Assembly (NCBI GenBank): GCA_014084085.1
Contig: NPFB01000032.1
Coordinates: 190,904 to 224,406 of the forward strand
Source: Hondaea fermentalgiana
Lineage: Eukaryota; Sar; Bigyra; Thraustochytrida; Thraustochytriidae
DNA length: 33,503 bases
Reading direction: 5' to 3'
Position numbers and translations under genes: made by a program. The notes under the pieces are model-generated. The model made no database searches. It saw only the letters and a program-made list of their open reading frames with translations, and was not told where the DNA came from. Below, in pieces: positions 17,749 through 28,058 of this stretch (the stretch's first letter is position 1; each line of letters begins with the position of its first letter).

Positions 17749-19551
17749 ATGTACGAGACCGTCGGCAACGAGAACATCGGCAACGAGGCCGGCGAGGAGA
17801 TGGCGTGGCTCGACAATTTCGAGGACATCGAGGACGAGCACGGCGCACCGTCAGACATTAGCATCGCGTGGTCGCGAGAGGACGCCGAACGAGGCGGCAA
17901 CGCCAAGGACGACCTTGTAAGCCCCTCAATCGGCCCTTCGCAGGCCGCGGCAGAAGAAGATGGCTTGGAGGCCCTTCAGCTCAAGCCCATCGACCTCATC
18001 TTTCTCAACGAGCCAGACGCAGAGACCGAAGCACACGAAGGCGACCACGCAGCAGCACGCATGGCATCACAAAACGCTGCCACCGCTCCTGCTGCTCCTT
18101 CTGCTGCAGCTACTGCTACTGTCAGCGCCGCGGCAGACGCACCGCCATCAAGACCCAGGCACGCCATGATGCCTACACACATGCCACGACACTCCGAAGC
18201 CGCTCTGTCCTCCAGGGAGGAGCGACGTTCGCGTGAGGAACGCATGCTCGCCCGCTCGCCCGCAAACCCATCCGCCTCGTCAGTCCACGTGCACCCGGGC
18301 CACATGCCCGCCATGGCACCGTACCCATATGCGCTCGGGGCTCCTCCTCATCATCATCAACAACATCCCTACCCCATGGCGGCGGCGCCAGTGTACAGAG
18401 CAGGCCCTGACCCCTCGCACATCGATGCACACCTTAAACTTCAGGAGCGACAGCTGCTTGCTCAATACCACGAAATTCAGCTCGCGCGTCATGCCCTGCA
18501 GGTGCGAGCGCAATACATGCACGAAGCACAATACATGCACGATGCACATCTTCTCGCGAGAGAACAGCAAGCGCAATACATGCACGCTGCTGCTGCGGCG
18601 GCGGCGGCTGCTGGTGCTGCACCCATGACTCCAGCGGCCGCGGCAGCATACCAAACACATCGGCAAGGACCGCTCGGTCACTCGCGCCACGCCATGCTGC
18701 AGCGTGCAAATTCGGACGGATGCGCAACAATGAGACCGCTTGGATCCGCTGCGTATGCAAACGGAGTTGCGCACCATGGTCCAGTCACAGCCGCTGCAGC
18801 TGCAGCTGCAGCAACCCCTTTGTCAGCTTCGGCAAGGGCTGCTGCTGCTGCGGGTGGAGCGGCTGGTGCTTCTGACCTGCACCGAGCCACCTCCGACGAT
18901 CGTCATTGCGCCAAACGCCGCTTGTCTGAACATTACGGCCACCACGGCTGCATCAGCCCCAAGAACGCCAACGTAAAGCGATTTGCTGCGCTCGGCATCA
19001 ACGACACGCCTAGCCCAACGTCGAGCCCAGAACCCGACACAAATCAGGGCGTCAAAACTGCCATGCCAGAGCTGCACGCCACCCGTGTTACCAAGGCGAA
19101 CCGTCGCAGCGTGTGCGAGTTTTGCTTGCGCAAATTCGACGCCCCAGACGACTTGCTCGAGCATCGCGAGAAACACATTCTTGGCGAAAACAGCTTCACC
19201 TGCGTGCAGCCTGGCTGCCACAAGACGTACTCTACGGGTGAAGGTCTGCGTCTTCATGTGCGCAACGTTCATCTCGACGCCAAGATTTGGAGGTGCCTGG
19301 CTGATGACTGTGGTCGCTCCTTCGTGCGACAGTCAGACCTTCGCATGCACATCATCCGCATCCATTCGAACATTCGCCCCTTTCCTTGCGTGCTCGAGAC
19401 ATGCAAAAAGTCATTTGCTTGCCACTCCGAGCTCCGTCGCCACGTCCAATCGTGCCACAAGGTGTCGTGCCCCAAACCTGAAGACTGCAAGCCCGTCGTC
19501 AACCCGATGGACCTTGCTTTTGTCAAACGACTCATGCTCAAGCTCGAGTAG
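17749..19551 (+). CDS. C2H2 zinc-finger transcription factor
   Basis: Single-exon CDS of 600 residues, started at the first ATG after 1.5 kb. Residues 1-110 are acidic (D/E-rich), like an activation region. The middle, about 110-440, is low complexity: polyalanine, His-rich HHHQQH, and QYMH-centred repeats near 253-281. Four C2H2 fingers occupy 456-570. Finger 1 is C-x2-C-x12-H-x3-H; fingers 2 to 4 are C-x4-C-x12-H-x4-H. The spacing of the last three resembles TFIIIA- or Zic/Gli-type fingers and suggests sequence-specific DNA binding. TFIIIA itself usually has nine fingers, so a general regulatory factor is more likely. The C-terminus ends in a short amphipathic helix. The very long ATG-poor upstream region points to controlled translation or transcription. 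Confidence 0.9.
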   Translation: MYETVGNENIGNEAGEEMAWLDNFEDIEDEHGAPSDISIAWSREDAERGGNAKDDLVSPSIGPSQAAAEEDGLEALQLKPIDLIFLNEPDAETEAHEGDHAAARMASQNAATAPAAPSAAATATVSAAADAPPSRPRHAMMPTHMPRHSEAALSSREERRSREERMLARSPANPSASSVHVHPGHMPAMAPYPYALGAPPHHHQQHPYPMAAAPVYRAGPDPSHIDAHLKLQERQLLAQYHEIQLARHALQVRAQYMHEAQYMHDAHLLAREQQAQYMHAAAAAAAAAGAAPMTPAAAAAYQTHRQGPLGHSRHAMLQRANSDGCATMRPLGSAAYANGVAHHGPVTAAAAAAAATPLSASARAAAAAGGAAGASDLHRATSDDRHCAKRRLSEHYGHHGCISPKNANVKRFAALGINDTPSPTSSPEPDTNQGVKTAMPELHATRVTKANRRSVCEFCLRKFDAPDDLLEHREKHILGENSFTCVQPGCHKTYSTGEGLRLHVRNVHLDAKIWRCLADDCGRSFVRQSDLRMHIIRIHSNIRPFPCVLETCKKSFACHSELRRHVQSCHKVSCPKPEDCKPVVNPMDLAFVKRLMLKLE

Positions 19552-19894
19552 CTCCATGGCTTCTCGAGGAGCTTTTTGTTTCATTCGTTGCGCCCATTTT
19601 TTCGCCATCACTACGTGTTCTTCTACACGCCTCTTCTGCTGCTCTCTTTTATCCATGACTATCCATGACCATAGACGATTATACACCCTGTCAATGCCTA
19701 TAGTTCTCCTTTATCAACTCGATCATCTTTCCCTCGCTCTTTATTGCAACAGCCAGCACCCCGCGTGTGCACATACATCTAACCCCTCCTTGCGGCAATC
19801 CTGTGTCCGTGCTCGTTCGGTCCCGCTCTTCAGCCATGCACGTCAGTCACGGTCTCCCTCGTGCACACGAGTTCGGGCTTTGCCTGCCTCCGCG

Positions 19895-19956
19895 GCTGCG
19901 ACTGCGACTGCGACTGCCTGCCTGCTTGCTTGCCTGCATGCCTGCCTGCCTGCCTG
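19895..19956. repeat. (CTGCGA)n and (CTGC)n repeats
   Basis: Three and a half CTGCGA units are followed by ten CTGC-type units with TTGC and CATG variants. Confidence 0.85.
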
Positions 19957-20532
19957 GCCACTCACGGTTCTTCTGCCCCAGGTCAAGGATGGCGGCAGTG
20001 CGTGAGTGCGTGAGTGCAGAGCAGAGCCGTGCCGTGTGCACGACTCGCGCCCCCGGGCTTCCTTCCTTTGCTCTTCTCCCGTATCAACCTCCAATGGCGT
20101 GCTTGCCTGTTTCCTTGCTTGCGCGGGGCAGTCGGTCGATGGTCTACTCAAAGACGCACGCCGCGAGTTGGAACCCACTCGACTCGCCCGCTGCTGCGCC
20201 ACGACTCGCGAGGCCTCGCATACTCGCGCCGCCGAGACCGACTCTCCTCGCGCGTGCATCTTGCATGCTTTTCTGTAGAGCACGCAGACGCGCGGCCTGG
20301 ATCATCGCATCAGCAGCTCGGACCGTCACACTCGCGGACGCACGCGTGCATGATGCTCACGAGTACGGGCCGCGCCGCACGCGGGGATGAGGCGTCTTCA
20401 TCCGTGCGCTTTGCTCCTCGAGAGATCGCTCGCTCGCTGTCGCTGTCTCTGCCCGCCTTCCACGCTCGCAGCAGCAAAGCACCTCAAGGCTCGTGCTTCG
20501 CAGCGCAGCGCGAGCTCTCGAGCCTGCGCGAA

Positions 20533-20556
20533 GCTGCTGCTGCTGCTGCTGCTGCT
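20533..20556. repeat. (GCT)8 trinucleotide repeat
   Basis: Eight GCT units outside any recognised gene. Confidence 0.9.
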
Positions 20557-21032
20557 CCTGGTCCACGCGTGGAGCCCGGCGGGCGGGGCGCGACGGGCCT
20601 CCTCTGCGATACGGTTCTGCTGATCGATTGCTCGTTCGATGAATGAATGATCCATGTAAGATCGAGAGGTCCATCGACCGTCCTCGCCTCACAAGTACTA
20701 TACACAACACATGCGCGTCGTACCTCGCGCCGTTTCCGCTCCGACTCGCTGCTGAGCGCGCCGTGTTGACTGATTTTGATTTGACTTGATTAGTGGGTTG
20801 ATTGACTGATTGGTGGATTTGGTTGATTGTGGATGGATTGACGGATTGACTGGTGGGGTTGGTCGAGCGACAGCGTTACCTTATTACGCCGTCCTCGACG
20901 CCCGCCCGCGAGGCAAGTACCATCTGCCAATGCTGGACACGAGCTGTAGCTTTCGCCGCAGCGTGATTCTGCGGCGCGCGAGTCGATCGTATTCGATCAT
21001 TCGTGGGTGGCCGCTGTCTAGTATGGTAAATA

Positions 21033-21060
21033 GATGGATGGATGGATGGATGGATGGATG
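21033..21060. repeat. (GATG)7 repeat
   Basis: Seven GATG units place many ATGs on the plus strand, the opposite orientation to the CATC repeats in the ATG-free leaders. Confidence 0.95.
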
Positions 21061-22790
21061 AATGGATGCGTAGATGCATGCATGCAAGTGTTACCGTTGC
21101 TCTCGCCTCCTCGAGAGGCTGCGGACAGGCTTGCATGATGGGGACGAATGGCGCGAAGTCGGTCGTCGATGGGTGAGTCAATCGATCAAGCGCGTATCGC
21201 CGGAGAGAAGAACTCTCGCTCTAGCTCTAGGTCTAGCTAGCGAGCGTCGTTCTTGCGGTCGCCGTGGGTATGGATCGAGGCGTCAAACTCGCACTTGTGT
21301 AGGAGCCATCAATCGTGCCAGTGAGGCAGGTGTCCTCGCCGCCTGCACGTGCTGCAGATGCGGTCGCAAGGCGCGCAGCGGCGCGGACGGCAACGAGGAC
21401 GTCGTCCCCGTAGGGTGTTTGCCAGCCGGCTGGCTGGCCGGCCGGCCTGCCGGCCGAGCGTGCGCGAGAGGAGTCTAACCCACGAGCCAGCGCGGCAGGC
21501 CGATGGCGACCGCGGATGCGCAGCAGGCCGCGAGAAAATGAGCGCAAGCCTCAAAATTGAGCGCAACGCTGCTTTATTAGGCTGTCTACCGACAAACCAT
21601 CTCACCGACCGACCAAACGGCCGACCGACCTGAGAAGGAAGAACTGCACGACCGTACGAGGGAAGAATCGGATCCGGGCGAGGCAGCGTCTGGTTGCGGC
21701 CCATAAAGACCTTCCATCCCTCATTGGACGAGCGTCTTCATTCAATCATTCATTCATTTGTTCATTTGTTCATCATTCGTCTCGCTCACGTGCATTTCGC
21801 ATTCGAGCCCGCACGGAGGAGTGCGTGATTGGCCAAGAACCAGCAACCAAGCCAGCCAGCCACCTGCGCCCACCTGGCTATACCCACCCACTCAGCCACC
21901 CCACCAATTGCGCCACATCGCGCCAGGCCACCGCGGGACGCTGTCCGGCGGTCATCCAAAGACCGACCGCGAGACTCGACATCGAACATGGAGCACCTTC
22001 GTTTCTGAATCCAATTGGCGCGGAAAAGCGTTATTATGGACGATCGATCGACAAACGAAGATCAAAGACAATCCAGCAAGCTAAGACTCTGTGCACACTA
22101 CAGCCAGGCCTCCCCGATCATACAATGAGCGCACTGCAGCCAGCTGCAGCCAGCCAGCCAGCCAGACCTCTCCAGGCCACACGCCACCGACACTGCGCGG
22201 CCCCGTGCGTCTCCCGACCGACGCCGCCGCCGCGGAGCCCCAAGATCGCCGCCGCCGCGCGTCGAGAGTGCACAGTCCTCGACGCACGGCCGTCCGTGCG
22301 CGTCCCAGCACGGGGTGTGCGCCCCCCACGGTGTGCGCCCTGGCCCCGCACCCGCGGGCGTAGCAGTGACGTAGCTGTGGGAGCGAGCGCGGCTGTGGAC
22401 AGCGCCGGGACAGACACGGCCCGTGCTTGAGGCGGGGCGAAAAAGGGTTGTGCAAGCAAAAGGGTTGCGCACACACTTGGGGGTCCGCGCCGCGCAGCCC
22501 TGCTAATGAAAGAGAGAGAGACGCTCTCAAGGAGCGCCATTTCTTTGAGCGCGGAGTTACCACGACGCGACGAGTCGCGACGCGACGAGACGAAGCAGCA
22601 GGAGGTCTCTCGTGGAGGCGCGCAGAGGGCGCGCCGCGAGCGAGGTCCCGCGGCCGGGCGATAGCAGCGAAAGTCGGTGTCTGGCTGGCGAGAAGAGCCG
22701 CCGCGGGCAAACCTCGCCCGACCGGTCGAGGCGAGGAGGAACAGATTGATTGCATTGCATCGTGAAACGAGGAGGGCCGAGGTGGGGAAG

Positions 22791-25700
22791 ATGCAGGCGC
22801 TTGCGCTGAGTGAAAGCGCAGGCTGCCCCCACGTACAATCCTCGGCCAGTCTCGTGCGGCGAAGACAGGAGCTTGCAGACGCTGCACAAGCAGACACAAG
22901 TGATAGTAATCAACACCACTGGGTTGGCGCCGCAAAAGAAGGCGACATCGAGGTCAATCTTCAGAAACTTGCGCGCGTGGCACTACGACATGGTCGCTAC
23001 ACCACCTATAAGCAGCTCCAAAAGCGCCTCAAATCCATCGAAGGTCCGCCATCAAGAAAAGACCAGGAAGCCAAACGCAGAAATGCGCGGTTGCGTCGCC
23101 TCCTCACATCGCGCGCGCGAACAGCGCGAAACTTTGCGGCGCAGACAGGTTCCCAAGACCTCAATACACCCGGAGACACTGTGGAAGCCAGCACTCTTGA
23201 TGGTCTCTTCGATGTCTCCGACCTCCAAGGCATCTGTTTCTCAGGACATCGAGGACCTCGAATATGGGATCCTCCCGCGCAGCTCCCTTCCGTACAATTC
23301 TTGCAGCGACCAGCGACCTCGCACGGAGATATGCCGAGGCAAAACAGCACCGACGAGCCCCAAGCCAACACACCGAACTCGCGAGATGGCGATTGCTTCG
23401 AAAGAGATCCTGGTAGCTGTTCGAGCGGCGACGAAGAAGAAAAACAAACAAAAGAAGAAAAAGGCCTTTTCTCGTCACCGGGCAGGCGGCAAACTGTACG
23501 CCCAAAGACCTCCCTCAGTCCACCCCGACGAGCGCACAAGCGCTTGGATCTCACACCACAAAAGCCTGGACAACGAGTCATTGCTGTCCTTCCACAAAAA
23601 CAGCAACTGAAGCAGATTCTTTACGAGCGATTCCAGGGCGTCGACCGCAAGGCAGACTCCCCTCGAACAATGTATGCCGAGTACTGTCAAAAACAACGCC
23701 TTCTACCCGAGCCGCTTGGCCTCTCCGAGACCGAGCCCCGGGCTCTGAATTTAAGCCACTTTGGTATTGGCGATGCGCATGCGGGCGCCATGGCGCAAGG
23801 TCTCCGGAATATGCAGGGCCTCCGCACGCTCGACCTGCGAGAAAATCGTCTCGGTGACTCGGCCATTACCGTGCTCCTGCAAAATACGGCGCATCTCAAG
23901 CTTCGAAAGCTCGATCTTAGCCATAGCTGCGTGTCCCGGGGCGCCGCCAAAGCTCTCGGGGCCTTATTGCGCGAGTCTGCGTCGCTACGTGTCGTCATTC
24001 TCAATAAGGTTCGCTTTGAAGGCGATTCCTTCGAGCGAATCTGTCGTGCGCTACGCACACCAACGTGCACGCTGCGCTTTCTTCACCTATGCGACACTGG
24101 GATGGGCCACACGCTCGCTACTGCCGAGACGCTCGGAAAGATGCTCTCGCAAAACAAGTCCCTCGTGGCTCTCAATATTGCGTGGAACAATATTTCCGGA
24201 GCCGGAGCCGAAGCACTTGCCCAGGGTATTCGAGCCAATCGCACACTCCACACGCTCGATGCACGCTGGAACATGCTAGGCACGGCGGCCACGGCACTCG
24301 GCGCCGCGCTCGCCAAGAACCGCGTGCTCTCGCATCTCGATCTCTCATACAATCACATTACCGCCGACCAGTGCAAGGAACTTGCGCAGGGCCTCAACCT
24401 CAATCACTCCTTGCTTGGCCTGCACATGGCCGGCAATGCCTACAAAGTGTCTCCTGCAGGGTTTCTCATCCCGCGGAAATATGCAGTTCTCGATTCCACG
24501 AACGCCCACAAGGCCCTCGTCGGTCAGACCATGGACACCATTTGCAATGCCGAACTTCGCCACGACCCAAAGGCCGGGCTCAAACGCAGGGCAGCTCTTC
24601 AGCGCGAAAAGGCAGCCAAAGAGGCCGAAGATCGCGCTTACAACAAGGCCCATGACCCATTCGCTACGGGCTCGGGGCCGCGCCGCCGAGGCCGCCTCGC
24701 CATTCACGGTGGACAACAACAGCCTCCCGGTGTCAGTCCATTTGGCGAAGATGCTCCGACCGCGCATGAGCGGCTCGCGGCAGCGACAAGCGCAGTCACC
24801 GGTCACGACACCACAGCTTCTGAAACAGCAACAAATGGCCCTGTCAATGAACACCAGCACGGATCACCTTCTGGACGCGTCATCTCCTTTCGATCTGCCA
24901 TTGTGGCCGTCACGACACGGAATCGGAACAAAAGGCACCTCCCGAACCTCCTCGATGTCGTTCGGCTCAAACGCGAGCAAGACAAAAAGAAAAAGACGCC
25001 GCATCTCGAGAACTCCGAGCCCGAGTGCGAACACTGCTGGATCTGCGCGCGCTGGCGCGAAGTCCGCGTCGACTTTGTTGACTTTGCTGCCGCCGAAGAG
25101 GCCGCCATGGCCTCTGCCGCCGAGGAGCTTCGCCGCCAGGAAGAGCGCGAGGAGATCCGCCGTCAAATGGAAAATAATCCTTTTAAGCAGCGCGTCGTTG
25201 CCCAAAAAACGGCACCCAAGCCAAAAACAACCTTTAAGCCCCGTCACATCGAGATGTTTCTCAGTATTGACGGCTTTCGCCGCCCGCGCAAGCTCGCTTA
25301 CGTGGATGGAGACTTCAAGTACGAGGCCCATGTCATGCTCCCTCCTGGCCGCTGCGAGTTCTTCTTTACGGTCGATGGCGAAATGAATAGAGTTCTTGCC
25401 TCCAACATGCATGCGGCCGAGGCCTCGCCCGAGGCCCGACATGCTTTCGAGCTTCTCATCAAACGCAAGCAGGAGAGTAAAGATGGAGACACCATCCCGT
25501 TGCCATGGCGGCTCAAGGACAAGAACCAACAACCGCACAAGCAACGCTACAGCCCGGACGGCCCCCTGCGTCTGCACAGCTTTGCCATTCTCGAGCGCCT
25601 CGAAAAGACCTTGCCGGACACGATTCGGGCCATTCCGCGTCGTCAAAACGCGCGTGCGATACCTCGGCGGCGACTGTCTTTTCTGCAAGAAGACGGGGTC

Positions 25701-27149
25701 TTTGCAGCACTGGGAAAGGAAAGTACCGAGGACACCGTCAAAGCCTTCAAGGCGGACTGCTCCCATGCAAAGTTCCAGCGGGTTGTTAAAGACAAGGACG
25801 AGCGCAACAATATGCTCTCTGCGCTTCAAGAGAACTACTCCATCCTGCGCGTTGTTTACCAGCTGTTCTGCGCAAACCACACGGGCCTCAGCGTCACATC
25901 AGTTTCCTGGCACTCCTTTTTCGAATTCTGTCAAATGTGCCTTATTGTGGACGACAAGCTCGATCAAAAGGATCTCGAAAACATGTTTGTGGCTGTCAAC
26001 GTCAACGACGCATCCAGAGATCAGGGCGTCGACATGACGGGCCGAAAGCTGAACCCGGATCGCGATCTCTGTCGCTACGAGTTTGTCGAGATCGTTGGTC
26101 GTATTGCCATTAAAAAGTTCTTTCAGCGAGGCCTTGTCGACTCGCCTGCAGATGCGGTGCGCCGGCTCGTGGAAACGCACTTTTTACCCTATCTCGACAT
26201 TGAGGCACCGCAAGTCTTTCGCGAACGCTTCATGTTCAATCAACCGGTGGACCTCATTTTCCAGCACTTTCTTCCTGTCATGCAACGTCTCTTTCGACGC
26301 GCAGCCGATTCGCATCTGAATCGAAAGTCCAAGCGAATGACCTTTATGGCGTGGAGGAATCTTATTACCAAGTCAGGCATTTTTAGTAATGCCGCATGCA
26401 CGGAGCGGGAGTCTCGCATTGCATACCGACTTTCAATGAAATACGTCGAGGACGAAATGAAGACGGACAAGCACCTCAGCATCGGCTTTCTCGAATTTCT
26501 CGAGGCTCTCGCGCGACTGGCCTTTCTCTCGGACCAGGCCTCCCTGGCGCATCTTGTCAAGCGCTTTTCACAGATCTTCGACGCGCAAAGTCGTCTCGAA
26601 GAAAGCTTCAAGAAGACTAACGACAACAACACTGACGCTGCCGCCACGAAGGGTCAGGCGCTTACGGTGTCGCCTGCAGAAGAGGATGCAGACAAGAGAG
26701 CCAACAACACCAAGACCAAAACCTTGCCGTCTCCCAAGAAAATTCGAGATGAAAGCACGAAGACGGCCCTCTCTACATTATCGGAGCCGCAATCGCCACG
26801 CTCCGTGCTGCGTCAGTCGACACTGAGTGAAGGCGAGCTTGAGGCCCTCTTGCGTGAGGACCCGGATGCAGAGGATTCGAGTCTGGACAGTAGCAGTGAG
26901 GATGACAATGAGGAAGACGAAAACGGCCGAGGCGCTGGTTGTGGTCAGGGAAAGGATTTTGGCGTTGTCCATCTAAATCTGACCTCGGGCTTTCCATTAA
27001 AGCTTTCCCTCCTCTTGCGGATTCTCATTTGGCATCCTATCATCTATGACCGTGCGAACCTCAAAGCCATTACTTCCGAAAAGCGCCATCAGGAACTTTT
27101 GTCACGAAGGGGCTCACTGCGAATTACTGCCAGCTCCCACTTGCACTGA
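22791..27149 (+). CDS. Large LRR protein with E-set/CBM-like and EF-hand-like regions
   Basis: Single-exon CDS of 1,452 residues. I start at 22791, the first in-frame ATG; the open frame extends 38 codons further upstream but only from a GTG. Residues 1-310 are charged and low complexity. About 314-550 carry ribonuclease-inhibitor-type leucine-rich repeats (LRTLDLRENRLGDSAI, LVALNIAWNNISGAGAEAL, LSHLDLSYNHITADQ). About 818-873 resemble a small beta-sandwich of the E-set/AMPK glycogen-binding type (FLSIDGFRRPRKLAYVDG, then PPGRCEFFFTVDG). About 1015-1260 are helical and resemble EF-hand pairs without canonical calcium loops. The C-terminus is acidic, then hydrophobic. Related architectures I associate with protist ciliary proteins, so an axonemal or scaffold role is a guess. 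The last 60 residues are uncertain. Confidence 0.85.
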   Translation: MQALALSESAGCPHVQSSASLVRRRQELADAAQADTSDSNQHHWVGAAKEGDIEVNLQKLARVALRHGRYTTYKQLQKRLKSIEGPPSRKDQEAKRRNARLRRLLTSRARTARNFAAQTGSQDLNTPGDTVEASTLDGLFDVSDLQGICFSGHRGPRIWDPPAQLPSVQFLQRPATSHGDMPRQNSTDEPQANTPNSRDGDCFERDPGSCSSGDEEEKQTKEEKGLFSSPGRRQTVRPKTSLSPPRRAHKRLDLTPQKPGQRVIAVLPQKQQLKQILYERFQGVDRKADSPRTMYAEYCQKQRLLPEPLGLSETEPRALNLSHFGIGDAHAGAMAQGLRNMQGLRTLDLRENRLGDSAITVLLQNTAHLKLRKLDLSHSCVSRGAAKALGALLRESASLRVVILNKVRFEGDSFERICRALRTPTCTLRFLHLCDTGMGHTLATAETLGKMLSQNKSLVALNIAWNNISGAGAEALAQGIRANRTLHTLDARWNMLGTAATALGAALAKNRVLSHLDLSYNHITADQCKELAQGLNLNHSLLGLHMAGNAYKVSPAGFLIPRKYAVLDSTNAHKALVGQTMDTICNAELRHDPKAGLKRRAALQREKAAKEAEDRAYNKAHDPFATGSGPRRRGRLAIHGGQQQPPGVSPFGEDAPTAHERLAAATSAVTGHDTTASETATNGPVNEHQHGSPSGRVISFRSAIVAVTTRNRNKRHLPNLLDVVRLKREQDKKKKTPHLENSEPECEHCWICARWREVRVDFVDFAAAEEAAMASAAEELRRQEEREEIRRQMENNPFKQRVVAQKTAPKPKTTFKPRHIEMFLSIDGFRRPRKLAYVDGDFKYEAHVMLPPGRCEFFFTVDGEMNRVLASNMHAAEASPEARHAFELLIKRKQESKDGDTIPLPWRLKDKNQQPHKQRYSPDGPLRLHSFAILERLEKTLPDTIRAIPRRQNARAIPRRRLSFLQEDGVFAALGKESTEDTVKAFKADCSHAKFQRVVKDKDERNNMLSALQENYSILRVVYQLFCANHTGLSVTSVSWHSFFEFCQMCLIVDDKLDQKDLENMFVAVNVNDASRDQGVDMTGRKLNPDRDLCRYEFVEIVGRIAIKKFFQRGLVDSPADAVRRLVETHFLPYLDIEAPQVFRERFMFNQPVDLIFQHFLPVMQRLFRRAADSHLNRKSKRMTFMAWRNLITKSGIFSNAACTERESRIAYRLSMKYVEDEMKTDKHLSIGFLEFLEALARLAFLSDQASLAHLVKRFSQIFDAQSRLEESFKKTNDNNTDAAATKGQALTVSPAEEDADKRANNTKTKTLPSPKKIRDESTKTALSTLSEPQSPRSVLRQSTLSEGELEALLREDPDAEDSSLDSSSEDDNEEDENGRGAGCGQGKDFGVVHLNLTSGFPLKLSLLLRILIWHPIIYDRANLKAITSEKRHQELLSRRGSLRITASSHLH

Positions 27150-27431
27150 CAGTGAGAGTTACACATTCAAAGAGCTCGACTTTGAGATGATTATTCGAAA
27201 AAAGTTAATCGAGTCCTACAAAGCCTAAACCCTATTCGCCGACCGCGACCAAGTAAGCGAGGAAGTTCGCCGCAGATCTTCGCGGGTGCGCTTCGATTTG
27301 TGGAGGTCGAGCACACAAACATATATAATTATCTTTTCTTCTTTACTTTGTGCGTTCCCTCGATACGAAAGCCGATGAGCTGGAATAGTTGGGGAAAATA
27401 AAAGAGAGCCTTTTCCCCTGAATCAACATAA
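27150..27431. other. Short convergent 3' spacer
   Basis: These 282 bases lie between the stops of the LRR gene (+) and the EF-hand-like gene (-). AATAAA at 27397-27402 on the plus strand may be the LRR gene's polyadenylation signal. A separate plus-strand frame ending at 27228 could be an alternative C-terminus of the LRR protein. Confidence 0.45.
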
Positions 27432-27884
27432 CTAGAGAAGAAGAATCTCGGTGACAAAGCTCTCAATCTGTACGTGACCGCGCGAATCTCGCTTGAGATT
27501 GGCCTTGCGAATGGCTTCAAGCAGAACTCCAGCATCGGCCGTTGCAGATGCTTGGCCAAAACTCGCCACGGCAGAACATAGATCTTCCTCCGGAATGTAA
27601 TCGCTGTCGATGCCACGCACCTGGTTAAAGTCGCGAAGAGCAGTGATGGCTGTGGACCTGGCATCACCGACAGTTTCCCGCGCGCGCCGCAGCAAGCTCA
27701 CAAAGTCTTCCTCTGACATTTGCGAAGATGGCCCACCAACGCCCGTCAGCACTGCCTCGGACTCTCGCTGGGTCAGCGGAAGCCCGCATTCGCGCAGCAT
27801 ATGACTAGCGATCTTCGCGGCGACAAGCGGTGCACCTTGCGCATGGCTCGTGAACACGCGCCGCGCAATCATTTCGTCGTCCAT
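27432..27884 (-). CDS. Small EF-hand-like (calmodulin-superfamily) protein
   Basis: 150-residue CDS starting in a strong context (GCCATGG). The pattern of paired helices, for example SEEDFVSLLRRA near 56-67, IPEEDLCSAVASFG near 96-109 and HVQIESFVTEILLL at the C-terminus, matches the calmodulin/myosin light-chain fold. The loops lack the D-x-D-x-G calcium ligands, as in many essential light chains. Such proteins typically clamp IQ motifs, so the neighbouring IQ-array protein (6113-8263) is a conceivable partner, but nothing in the sequence shows it. No organelle signal is visible. Family is likely; exact function unknown. Confidence 0.75.
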   Translation of the reverse strand: MDDEMIARRVFTSHAQGAPLVAAKIASHMLRECGLPLTQRESEAVLTGVGGPSSQMSEEDFVSLLRRARETVGDARSTAITALRDFNQVRGIDSDYIPEEDLCSAVASFGQASATADAGVLLEAIRKANLKRDSRGHVQIESFVTEILLL

Positions 27885-27961
27885 GGCTGCCTAGTCCTCG
27901 GTTTATGATCGTGCGATCACTCGCGTTGATGCGCTGCACTGCACTACAATAACTTGCCTCG

Positions 27962-27978
27962 CACTGCGCTGCGCAGTG
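27962..27978. promoter_or_regulatory. 8-bp perfect inverted repeat
   Basis: CACTGCGC, one base T, then GCGCAGTG. It lies about 78-94 bases upstream of the EF-hand-like gene's ATG, a plausible dimeric factor site near its promoter. Confidence 0.45.
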
Positions 27979-28018
27979 TTGCAATGCATGCGCTTTATGC
28001 GTGTGTGTCTGTGCTCCA

Positions 28019-28058
28019 TTTTTTTTGTCCGCGAACAACAAAGTTCGTGCGGAAAAAG
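28019..28058. terminator. Imperfect hairpin flanked by T and A runs
   Basis: A T run, TCCGCGAAC, loop AACAAA, GTTCGTGCGGA and an A-rich run. The arms pair except for one extra base. Located between MED11's stop and the EF-hand-like start; it could be a transcript-end structure for MED11 or have no role. Confidence 0.3.

Larger units (their letters stand above)
19552..22790. other. Spacer between zinc-finger and LRR genes
   Basis: These 3.2 kb hold the 3' region of the zinc-finger gene and the upstream region of the LRR gene. Repeats include (CTGCGA)n and (CTGC)n at 19895-19956, (GCT)8 at 20533-20556, a T/G-rich GATT-repeat tract at about 20764-20862 and (GATG)7 at 21033-21060. Open frames on both strands are Arg/Ser/Ala-rich and not recognisable. 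The last 282 bases before the LRR start lack ATG; the nearest upstream one, at 22506, opens a 52-codon frame. I see no gene. Confidence 0.5.
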
